This document shows positions 1 through 8,126 of a stretch of DNA of 64,000 bases, piece after piece; within the stretch, counting starts at the first letter, position 1; each line of letters starts with the position of its first letter. The translations under genes and the position numbers were made by a program. Source of the stretch: Fulvivirga lutea (GTDB lineage: Bacteria > Bacteroidota > Bacteroidia > Cytophagales > Cyclobacteriaceae); assembly GCF_017068455.1 (NCBI RefSeq), contig NZ_CP070608.1, positions 2,709,488 to 2,773,487 on the forward strand, in the 5' to 3' direction. The notes below the pieces were generated by a model that was not told the DNA's origin, did not search any database, and was given only the letters and a program-made list of their open reading frames with translations.

Positions 1-3000
1 TTTTTGAACCAGTTTCCGGTGTATTTATTTCTGAATATATTGAGGGTGGTGGTAATAATAAAGCTGTAGAAATTTATAATGGATCTGGAGGAACAATAGA
101 TCTTTCAGAATTTGTAGTTGGTCTTTATGCGAATGGATCACCTACTATTGGAAATAATTTGACCTTATCTGATATTCAGCCAACATTGGCTGATGGAGAA
201 GTATTAGTTATATCTAATGCAAGTTCATCACTTGCTGAAATAATCTCAGAAAGTGATATTACAAGTGACATAACCTTCTACAATGGTGATGATGCCTTGG
301 GTTTGTTGCAAAATGGAGTATTAATTGACGTGTTTGGTGAAATAGGGAATGATCCTGGTTCTTCATGGACTGTGGGTGGTGTTTCTGGAGCTACAGCAAA
401 CAAAACATTGGTTAGAAAACCAGGAGTGAGCACGGGAAATAATGTAAACTTATCTTCTTTTGGAACTTCTGCATTAGATACTGAATGGATAATATTAGAT
501 CAAGATAATGCTTCAGACATTGGTTCACATACTGTATGTTCTGCACCATCAGTTCAGACTTCAGCAGTTAATTTCGGGGCTACAGATGAGTCTTCAATGA
601 ATATTAATTGGACTCGCGGTAATGGAGATAAGGCTTTAGTAGTAATGAAGGAGGGAAGCGCTGTAGATTTAGCACCAGTTTCTGGTAGTGATTATTCAAC
701 TGCAACCTCAATATTTTCGGATGCAATAGTTGATTTAGGATCAGGAAACATAGTTGTATTTGATGGCGCCTCTACTGATGAAAATGTAACTGTTACTGGA
801 TTAACACAAGGCACAACCTACCATGTTGCTGTTTTTGAATATAACTCATCAGGGAACTGTTTTAACTTTACTGCTCCGGCAAATGGTAACAATGCAACTT
901 CTACAAATGCTGTTTTGACTGTTGTTGAGTCAATTACGGATTTTGGTAGTATTGATAATGGAAATACAAGTGCTTCACAGTCATTTACAGTGGAGGGATC
1001 AGGTTTAACTACTGATATTGAAGTGACTGCACCTACCTATTTTGAGGTTTCAACTGATGATGCTACTTACTCTAACTCTGTTACTTTAACTCAATCTGGA
1101 GGTATTGTAACAACAACTACAGTTTTTGTGAGATTCGTTCCTTCATCTGGTTCTAATTCGGCACAAGGAGGAGATTTGGTTATTTCTACTGCTGGGGCAA
1201 CAGATGAGATTATTGCTTTAACAGGTACTGAGACAGGTAATGGTGCTCCATATACGGAAGATTTTAGCAGTTGTGTTGATCTTAATGGCTGGAATGCACA
1301 AAGTGTAATTGGGGCACAAGTTTGGAGTTGTACAACTTTCGGAAATACAGGTGATGGAGCTCAAATGAGTGGTTTTCAAAGTGGCGTTGGTGCTCAGGAT
1401 AATGAAGATTGGTTGATTTCTCCTTCTCTGGAATTAACCTCAATATCAGCTCTATCTTTTTGGTCAAGAGCTGCTTTTCCAGGTTTGTCAATAGAGGTTA
1501 AAATATCCAGTGATTACACAGGTACAGGTGATCCAACATTAGCAACATGGACTGATTTAGCTCCAACTTTACCAGCAATTGATTCTGATGTATGGACAGA
1601 AACAGCAGGAGTTGACTTATCATCGTTTGCAGGTAGCGAGAGATACATTGCTTTTGTGTATTATTCAAACCCCTCTGATGGTGCGGCCAGATGGACTATT
1701 GATGATGTAACAGTAACAAATGCTGAACTTTCAATAACTCCACCAAGTTTAACAATCGTAGAGTCTCTAACTGACTTCGGTTCTGTGGATAATGGAAACT
1801 CTTCAGCTTCACAGTCATTTACTGTGGCAGGTGCTAATTTAACAGATGATATTACGGTTACTGCTCCAACAAATTTTGAAGTTTCTACTGATGATGTTGC
1901 TTTCTCAGGTTCTGTAATTCTAACTGAATCAGGAGGTACTGTTTCTACCACTACGGTATTTGTAAGATTTACTCCGGTCTCGGGTTTTAACAGTGTCAAG
2001 TCAGGTGATCTAACCATATCTACTACAGGTACAGCAATTGAAACTGTGGCGGTTTCAGGAACAGAATCAGGAAATGCAGCTCCAGTGAGCGACCTGTTTA
2101 TCTCTGAATATATTGAAGGATCTAGTAATAATAAAGCGCTGGAAGTTTACAATAATTCAGGTGCAGTTGCAGATTTATCCCTGTACAGAATAGTTAGATA
2201 TAATAATGGCTCAACCACGGCTTCTGATACATTAGAATTAGCAGATATAGGAGCCACCCTTGCGGCAGGGGATCTTATAGTTATTGCCAATCCAAGTGCA
2301 AGCACTGATATTTTGAATGTAGCAGATATCACTTCAGAAATCACCTTTTACAATGGTGACGATGCACTAAGGTTATACAAAGAAGACCAACTAATTGATG
2401 AATTTGGAGAAGTAGGTGTAGATCCAGGTTCTGCCTGGGATGTGGCCGGTGGTTCTGGTGTAACAGATGGCGGAGCTACAGCAGAATTCACATTAGTACG
2501 TAAATCGAGCATAATGGCCGGTAATCCAGTGCCGTTGGGTTCCTTTGGAACAAATCCAACTGATTCAGAATGGACTGTGTTTGCACAAGATGATTTCAGT
2601 AATTTAGGATTCCATGTAATTGATGGAGTTACCTCACCTTCTTTAACTGTTACTGAATCTTTAATTGATTTTGGCTCTGTTGATAATGGTAGTTCGTCTA
2701 CGTCACAATCATTTACAGTTGAAGGGGCAGATCTAACAGCAGACATTACAATTACTGCAACTACTAATTTTGAGGTATCAACAGATGACGCTTCATTTTC
2801 AAATACAGTTACTTTAACGCAGGCTGGAGGTATTGTATCAACTACTACCATTTTTACGAGGTTTACTCCTACATCAGGCTTTAATAGTGTTAAATCAGGA
2901 AGTATTACCATATCCACTTCAGGCACATCTAGTGAGGTGATTGCTGTATCTGGGACTGAAACTGGTAATGCGGCTTTAGCAAGCGATTTATTCATTTCTG

Positions 3001-5123
3001 AGTATATTGAAGGATCAAGCAGCAATAAGGCTTTAGAAATTTACAATAATTCTGGTGCTACTGCCGATTTAAGTCTTTACAAGATTGTGAGATGGAATAA
3101 TGGTTCAACTACAGCATCAGATACCTTAGAGTTAGCTGATATAAGCCCTACATTAGCGGCAGGTGGTATTTTAGTTATTGCCAATCCGGATGCAATGCAA
3201 TCTATTTTGGATATAGCTGATATAACATCAGAGATCACTTTTTATAATGGTGATGACGCATTGAGACTTTATAAGGAGGATGCTGTAATTGATGAATTTG
3301 GAGAAGTAGGAGTTGATCCTGGATCAGCTTGGGATGTTGCTGGCGGAAGTGGAGTAACAAATGGTGGTGCAACAGCTAACTTTACCTTGATTAGAAAGTC
3401 TAGCATAACAGCAGGGAATCCCGCTCCACTCGGTTCTTTTGGTACGACACCTGAGAATTCAGAATGGACAGTTTTGGCTGAAGATGATATAAGTAACTTA
3501 GGTTTCCACGCAATTGATGGAGTTGTTTCTCCAGTGATCGCTGTTTCTGGTACAGTGAATGATTTCGGTGAAGTAACAAATGGTGAAGTATCTACTTCCC
3601 AGAGTTTTAGTGTATCTGGAACGGACTTGAATGAAAATATTCTTGTTACAGCTCCTTCTTCATTTGAAGTATCATTAGATGATAATACATTTAGCCAGTC
3701 TTTGGAATTAAATGAAGTCGGAGGTACTGTATCAGCGGTTACTGTCTTTGTAAGATTCAATGCTTCTTCTGGATTTAATGGATTAAAGAGTGGAAACGTG
3801 TCGTTAACATCTTCTGGTGCGTTGACACAGAATGTAGCTGTTTCAGGAACTGAAATAGGGAATGCTGATATTACACCTATTTCTGCTTTAAGACCTGTTG
3901 ATGCAAATGGCAATCCAACAGCACTTGGTAATGTTGTTACTATTCAAGGAACTTTACTAGGGTTTAATAGTAGAACGACTGGTTTTCAAATTGCTATAAA
4001 TGATGGAACAGGAGGACTTGTACTTAGAGAAACTTCTGGTACTATTACAACAGAAACTTTAACTGAAGGCGATGAAGTTGAAATAACTGGTACTGTAGGT
4101 TTCTTTAATGGTACAACGCAATTAGATAATATTACTGCAGTTGAAGTGTTATCAACCGGTAATAGTAGAGTTTCCCCAACATCAGTCACTAGTCTAGATG
4201 AAACAACTGAGCAAGAGCTAATTCAATTAGATGATGTGACTATAGATGATAGTGAACAATGGGCAGGTGCTGCCAATTATACTGGTTCAGGGTTTAATAT
4301 GAATATTACCTTCAATGGTGGAAGTTCAACTGGAATCATGAGAATAGAAGATGATGGCGATTTACACCTTAAGACATTTGAGGAGGTATTTGGAACTCAG
4401 ACTACAGGAATAACTTTAGTAGGTATTGGTGGTCAGTTTGATGATAGTTCACCGTACACAGAAGGATATCAAATTCTTGTTTATCAAGAATCAGATATTA
4501 ATCCAGAAGAAGTTGTTCCAGGCTTAACTATCAGCGAAACTTCATTAGACTTTGGCGATGTATTCGTTGGGGAAGAATCAGAAGTATCTACGTATACATT
4601 AATTGCTTCTGATTTAACAGATGACATGAATGTATCAGTACCTGAAGGATTTATTATTTCACTTGATGAGAATTTCCAGGGAGCATTTATTGGAGATGCA
4701 ACAACCCCATTAAATATTCCTGCTGCTGCAATAAATGGTGTTACAGCTACTGTTTATGTGAAGTTTGTACCAACTACTGTTGGTTCAGCAAATGGTTTTT
4801 TAGTACACTCTTCAACCGGGTTTGAGTCTCAAGACCTAGCTGTGAGTGGTAATGGAACTGATCCTACAACTGGTCTTGACGAATTAGGTAAGTACGGAAT
4901 TTCTGTATATCCAAACCCCGCAGAGCAAATGATCAGAATTGCTATACCTGAGTCGTTTGGTTCTGGTGATATCAACTTGATCAACTTAACAGGAAAAGTA
5001 GTAAGAAAAGGAACAATAGGTTCAATGACAGAAATGAATGTTTCTGATTTGAATAATGGTATCTATATCTTGCAAATTGCAAACGAGCAGACTGTAATAA
5101 ACCATAGAGTGGTTGTGAAATAA
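1..5123 (+). CDS. T9SS-exported multidomain protein with lamin-tail, Ig-like, choice-of-anchor J and OB-fold domains (5' partial)
   Basis: The reading frame (first full codon at base 3) is open to the left edge, so the N-terminus and signal peptide lie outside the window; the first in-window TTG at 159 falls inside a domain and is not the start. Domains by base position: lamin-tail domain (LTD) at about 21-530, fibronectin-III-like 540-910, Ig-like 915-1240, choice-of-anchor J jellyroll 1250-1730 (DNEDWLISPS), Ig-like 1740-2070, LTD 2088-2630, Ig-like 2640-2970, LTD 2982-3525, Ig-like 3535-3860, OB-fold 3868-4500, Ig-like 4516-4860, and a type A sorting domain 4876-5120 (VYPNPAEQ). The sorting domain implies T9SS export to the surface. 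LTD and OB-fold modules are common in extracellular nucleases of this phylum, and two nuclease-fold genes lie nearby. No catalytic domain is visible in the 1,706 residues present; one could lie upstream. The precise role is unknown. Confidence 0.85.
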   Translation, partial: FEPVSGVFISEYIEGGGNNKAVEIYNGSGGTIDLSEFVVGLYANGSPTIGNNLTLSDIQPTLADGEVLVISNASSSLAEIISESDITSDITFYNGDDALGLLQNGVLIDVFGEIGNDPGSSWTVGGVSGATANKTLVRKPGVSTGNNVNLSSFGTSALDTEWIILDQDNASDIGSHTVCSAPSVQTSAVNFGATDESSMNINWTRGNGDKALVVMKEGSAVDLAPVSGSDYSTATSIFSDAIVDLGSGNIVVFDGASTDENVTVTGLTQGTTYHVAVFEYNSSGNCFNFTAPANGNNATSTNAVLTVVESITDFGSIDNGNTSASQSFTVEGSGLTTDIEVTAPTYFEVSTDDATYSNSVTLTQSGGIVTTTTVFVRFVPSSGSNSAQGGDLVISTAGATDEIIALTGTETGNGAPYTEDFSSCVDLNGWNAQSVIGAQVWSCTTFGNTGDGAQMSGFQSGVGAQDNEDWLISPSLELTSISALSFWSRAAFPGLSIEVKISSDYTGTGDPTLATWTDLAPTLPAIDSDVWTETAGVDLSSFAGSERYIAFVYYSNPSDGAARWTIDDVTVTNAELSITPPSLTIVESLTDFGSVDNGNSSASQSFTVAGANLTDDITVTAPTNFEVSTDDVAFSGSVILTESGGTVSTTTVFVRFTPVSGFNSVKSGDLTISTTGTAIETVAVSGTESGNAAPVSDLFISEYIEGSSNNKALEVYNNSGAVADLSLYRIVRYNNGSTTASDTLELADIGATLAAGDLIVIANPSASTDILNVADITSEITFYNGDDALRLYKEDQLIDEFGEVGVDPGSAWDVAGGSGVTDGGATAEFTLVRKSSIMAGNPVPLGSFGTNPTDSEWTVFAQDDFSNLGFHVIDGVTSPSLTVTESLIDFGSVDNGSSSTSQSFTVEGADLTADITITATTNFEVSTDDASFSNTVTLTQAGGIVSTTTIFTRFTPTSGFNSVKSGSITISTSGTSSEVIAVSGTETGNAALASDLFISEYIEGSSSNKALEIYNNSGATADLSLYKIVRWNNGSTTASDTLELADISPTLAAGGILVIANPDAMQSILDIADITSEITFYNGDDALRLYKEDAVIDEFGEVGVDPGSAWDVAGGSGVTNGGATANFTLIRKSSITAGNPAPLGSFGTTPENSEWTVLAEDDISNLGFHAIDGVVSPVIAVSGTVNDFGEVTNGEVSTSQSFSVSGTDLNENILVTAPSSFEVSLDDNTFSQSLELNEVGGTVSAVTVFVRFNASSGFNGLKSGNVSLTSSGALTQNVAVSGTEIGNADITPISALRPVDANGNPTALGNVVTIQGTLLGFNSRTTGFQIAINDGTGGLVLRETSGTITTETLTEGDEVEITGTVGFFNGTTQLDNITAVEVLSTGNSRVSPTSVTSLDETTEQELIQLDDVTIDDSEQWAGAANYTGSGFNMNITFNGGSSTGIMRIEDDGDLHLKTFEEVFGTQTTGITLVGIGGQFDDSSPYTEGYQILVYQESDINPEEVVPGLTISETSLDFGDVFVGEESEVSTYTLIASDLTDDMNVSVPEGFIISLDENFQGAFIGDATTPLNIPAAAINGVTATVYVKFVPTTVGSANGFLVHSSTGFESQDLAVSGNGTDPTTGLDELGKYGISVYPNPAEQMIRIAIPESFGSGDINLINLTGKVVRKGTIGSMTEMNVSDLNNGIYILQIANEQTVINHRVVVK

Positions 5124-5143
5124 GTCAGTAGTAACTGAAATCG

Positions 5144-5174
5144 AAACCCTGACCAATTCGGTCAGGGTTTTTTT
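5144..5174 (+). terminator. Rho-independent terminator of the multidomain surface protein
   Basis: An 11-bp perfect stem (AAACCCTGACC / GGTCAGGGTTT) with a 5-base loop is followed by a T-run, 20 bases after the TAA stop. Confidence 0.9.
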
Positions 5175-5202
5175 GTATCTTCATTTTCTTAACTCCTAAA
5201 AC

Positions 5203-5763
5203 ATGTTTGGATTATTTAAAAGCAAACCGGAATTACCAAAGGTCAACTTTAAAGTTTATAAAACTGAAGTGGCTAAATACAAGGCTTTGGCGGAAAACTT
5301 AAGGGAAAAGGCTAGTGACAAAGTATTATTAGGCTGTTTTTTTAAGGACACAGAGGAAGAGCTTAACAAGCTATTGAGAGCAGCCAATGTAGCTGTGCGT
5401 TTTACCAACTTCACTACACTTGAATACATATCCAACGAGAACAGTTTTGATGAAGTAATTATAGGTGAGCTTCATCCATTAAAATCAAGGTTTTATGATG
5501 TGGTATCCTACTATGAAAAGAGTCCTTCCATTATCTGTTACACTTCATTAGACAATCCTTTCTTTGAGCAATTAGGAGGAGGGAGGTTGCCTGCTTTAAT
5601 GGATAGTCTTGGAATGGATGAATTTGAAGAAATTAACCATTCTATGGTTGATAAAGCTATTTCAAGAGCTCAAGAAAAGGCAGATAGTAAAATAGAAGTT
5701 GAACAATTGGCAGACTCTTTAAGTGAATGGATGAAGCTTAATTTGCCTGAAACAAACTCTTAA
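5203..5763 (+). CDS. Conserved-looking cytoplasmic protein of unknown function, 186 aa
   Basis: I do not recognise this family. The protein has no signal peptide or membrane segment and begins MFGLFKSKPELP. It is rich in Lys and Glu, with an amphipathic N-terminal third (about residues 15-45), a mixed alpha/beta middle containing VIIGELHPL, and a helical C-terminal third that may form a short coiled coil (SRAQEKADSKIEVEQLADSL). It starts with ATG, 28 bases after the preceding terminator, so it has its own transcript or depends on read-through. Its stop codon overlaps that of the convergent nuclease gene by 4 bases, leaving no room for a separate terminator. A peripheral helper role at a membrane or complex is possible but is a guess. 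Confidence 0.7.
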   Translation: MFGLFKSKPELPKVNFKVYKTEVAKYKALAENLREKASDKVLLGCFFKDTEEELNKLLRAANVAVRFTNFTTLEYISNENSFDEVIIGELHPLKSRFYDVVSYYEKSPSIICYTSLDNPFFEQLGGGRLPALMDSLGMDEFEEINHSMVDKAISRAQEKADSKIEVEQLADSLSEWMKLNLPETNS

Positions 5764-6962
5764 TTATTGCTAAATGTAGCACTTACAGGTCTATGGTCAG
5801 AAATATTTTCAAAATAGTTGGAAACAGTCTGATCAAGCAATAATGTTTCTGAGTTCACTAAATTGTCAAACAGCTCATTTGTTATTAAGATATGATCAAG
5901 GTGGCTAGGCCAGCTAGGATAACTCCAGTTGGAATTACTACCCTCACCAATTTCAAAATCTGCAAATAAATAATTCTCACTGTTAGATAGGAAGTTATCA
6001 AAGGGTCCATCACTAATGTCATCATTCCAATCCCCCAGAACTATTACATTCTGTGTAGGGAGGTTGTTGTTAATATATTCTTCAAGATTAATTGATGCCG
6101 CTTCTCTACGATTGGCGTCCTCCGAACCTGTAGTGCCACAGCATTTTAAATGTATATTTATGAGTGTTACTTCAAGGCCAGAAACGTGCGTAACAGTTGT
6201 TAAAACAGGCTGTCTAGGAAATGTGTCACTATCATCATTATATATAACTGACAAGTTACTCGCAGAAGTTATTTCCGATGTTTTGTATAAATATGACAAC
6301 TCTATAGCACCTCTTACATTGTACAAAGCACCTTCCCATTCAGTAAGCAGAACATCCAATTGTTCAAAAGATGCGATATCATCAATTTCCTGAAATGCAA
6401 TAACATCTGCATCCATATTGTTAATAATATCTGCAACTGAATTAACTGTGGTAGATCCTACTAATGGGAACTTCTTAACATTCCAAGTAACTACTGTGAG
6501 CGTTTCTTCTGTATCAGTATCTGTAGGCGGATCAGAAATATTAATTCTTAACTCGTTATTCCTATCCAGTTGGATAAAATCAGATGCGTCTGTAAAGTTG
6601 AACTTCACTTGCTCTTCATCTGAATCATTGTCAATGATTGCTGTTACGGAAAAGTTTAGTACAGAATCACCCTCCACAACAGGCATTGAAAATCTGCTAT
6701 TTTCATCTATTGTCAAGTTAATAGAGTAATCCTCATTTAATACAGCATCACCCGATAGCTCCAATTCAATAAATCCGTTATCCTCAACTTTGCAATTAAA
6801 AACTACAAAAACCTCAACGGATTGTGATTCTTCAATGGTTAATAACGTTTTTTCGAACCTTGGGGTATATACTGTTCCCCCGAGCACAATTGTCTCATTT
6901 ACATCTTCAGATGAACATCCTACAATAAGCCCGGAAGCAATTAATAAAATTAGTCTTATCAT
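5760..6962 (-). CDS. Lipoprotein endonuclease/exonuclease/phosphatase-fold enzyme with N-terminal Calx-beta-like domain
   Basis: This 400-residue protein begins with a lipoprotein signal (LIASGLIVGC, lipobox Cys at about residue 16), so it is membrane-anchored outside the cytoplasm. Residues about 25-145 resemble a Calx-beta or Ig-like domain with acidic DNDSDEE segments. Residues about 150-398 carry the DNase I-like fold signatures in order: TWNVK, FQEID, NIHLK, LGDWND, HLDHIL and SDHRPV. These are the metal-binding Glu, catalytic Asp/Asn and final Asp-His residues of the family, so phosphodiester cleavage is likely. DNA, RNA or another phosphate ester could be the substrate. It overlaps the 3' end of the second nuclease gene (stop of 6959-7993 overlaps this start by 4 bases), so the two are cotranscribed. 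Confidence 0.85.
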   Translation of the reverse strand: MIRLILLIASGLIVGCSSEDVNETIVLGGTVYTPRFEKTLLTIEESQSVEVFVVFNCKVEDNGFIELELSGDAVLNEDYSINLTIDENSRFSMPVVEGDSVLNFSVTAIIDNDSDEEQVKFNFTDASDFIQLDRNNELRINISDPPTDTDTEETLTVVTWNVKKFPLVGSTTVNSVADIINNMDADVIAFQEIDDIASFEQLDVLLTEWEGALYNVRGAIELSYLYKTSEITSASNLSVIYNDDSDTFPRQPVLTTVTHVSGLEVTLINIHLKCCGTTGSEDANRREAASINLEEYINNNLPTQNVIVLGDWNDDISDGPFDNFLSNSENYLFADFEIGEGSNSNWSYPSWPSHLDHILITNELFDNLVNSETLLLDQTVSNYFENISDHRPVSATFSNN

Positions 6963-7993
6963 TTCTTACCAATAAAAATTATAGAAGGGTAGTGGTCGCT
7001 ATACCCATTCTGGTAAACGCCATAGGAGAAAGTTCTGAATGGAGCTCCTTGGTTTTGTCCTTTAGCCTCACGCATATATTCTCCAGCAAATACCTTAAAC
7101 GAATTCGGAATGTAATAGTAATTGGTAGCCTGATCTTTTAACAATGATTGAGAGATGATAATTTGATCAAACAAATTCCAGGCACCTCGATAAAACAAAG
7201 TACCTAAACCATCTTTAAAGGTATCTCCAGAGGCATTATATAACATTCCGTTTTCTAGTTTCTTTTCCTTGTTGTCGGCCATCAGTACTTTCTTCACACT
7301 CTTGTTGGAAGGGTCATCATTAAAGTCGCCCATTAAAACAATTTTGGCATTTGGATTTATACTTTGAACAGAGTCTACTGCTTTTCTCAGAATTTCAGCT
7401 GCTATTAAACGCTTGTCTTCCTTACCACCTCTACGTGAAGGCCAATGATTAACAGCTACATGTAGCGTGTCGCCATTATACAATCCCTTTACCCATAGAA
7501 TATCCCTTGTTTTAAAATCAATATCTGACGGGTCTTTAAAACGCAAAGTTCTTACGTCAAATGGGGTAAATCGACCTTGTTTATATATTAACGCCACATC
7601 TATTCCTCTTGCATCTGGCGAGTTAAAATGTACAATTTGATACCTTTTAAGTTTTAAATTATCAGTTTGAATTAAATCTTCTACTACTTTCCTGTTCTCC
7701 ACCTCGCATAAACCAACTATATCCGGTCCATAGGCCATGTCAGCTATTACCCTTGACATATTCTCTAATTTGGCCTGATACCTTTCTTCAGTCCATTCTC
7801 TTTCTCCTGAAGGTAAGTATTCTTCATCCTCAATGGCAGGATCATCTTCCGTATCGAATAGGTTTTCAAGATTATAGAATGCAATAGTCCCGATCGGAGT
7901 ATCTTGAGCGGAAATGCTGAAAGAAAGGATAATAAATAACAAGCAACCAAGAGTAAATCTCATATTAATAACAGCCATTTTAAATTTTCGCAC
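6959..7993 (-). CDS. Exported endonuclease/exonuclease/phosphatase-fold enzyme
   Basis: The DNase I-like fold is clear: FYNLENLFD at the N-terminus, CEVENRKV (metal-binding Glu), NHWPSRRGG, LMGDFNDDP, LFDQIIIS and SDHYPSI at the C-terminus. The family is widespread in Bacteroidota at about 340 residues and is usually annotated as an endonuclease. A signal peptide (CLLFIILSFSISAQ) fits translation from an internal ATG at 7963 or 7978 better than from the 7993 ATG; the longest frame is given here. It is the first gene of a two-gene operon with the lipoprotein nuclease and is divergent from a TonB-dependent receptor, which suggests both enzymes act on an extracellular or periplasmic polymer whose products are taken up. 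The substrate is inferred. Confidence 0.85.
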   Translation of the reverse strand: MRKFKMAVINMRFTLGCLLFIILSFSISAQDTPIGTIAFYNLENLFDTEDDPAIEDEEYLPSGEREWTEERYQAKLENMSRVIADMAYGPDIVGLCEVENRKVVEDLIQTDNLKLKRYQIVHFNSPDARGIDVALIYKQGRFTPFDVRTLRFKDPSDIDFKTRDILWVKGLYNGDTLHVAVNHWPSRRGGKEDKRLIAAEILRKAVDSVQSINPNAKIVLMGDFNDDPSNKSVKKVLMADNKEKKLENGMLYNASGDTFKDGLGTLFYRGAWNLFDQIIISQSLLKDQATNYYYIPNSFKVFAGEYMREAKGQNQGAPFRTFSYGVYQNGYSDHYPSIIFIGKK

Positions 7994-8064
7994 TGCAATT
8001 CTAAGACAAAAAAGCTGCCAATTAAAATCACAGGACTAAGTTAACGATTTGGTAATAAGTAATT

Positions 8065-8095
8065 TTTGAAAGACAATAAAGAAAAGATAGTTTTG
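8065..8095 (+). promoter_or_regulatory. Bacteroidota-type promoter for the TonB-dependent receptor
   Basis: TTTG at 8065-8068 is followed after 19 bases by TAGTTTTG at 8088-8095, an exact match to the phylum's TTTG / TAnnTTTG sigma-A consensus. It lies 31 bases upstream of the ATG. Confidence 0.75.
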
Positions 8096-8126
8096 CAGGT
8101 TGAAATTTTTACCTAAACCACAATAA

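Noticed and set aside
2088-3860. The 894-base repeat as a mobile element
   Set aside because: It stays in frame inside one gene, codes for whole domains, and has no transposase or terminal repeats.
1661-3913. Several long open frames on the minus strand inside the repetitive surface-protein gene
   Set aside because: They repeat with the period of the plus-strand modules, have no start context or family pattern, and are explained by the low-complexity Thr/Ser/Gly codons of the real gene.
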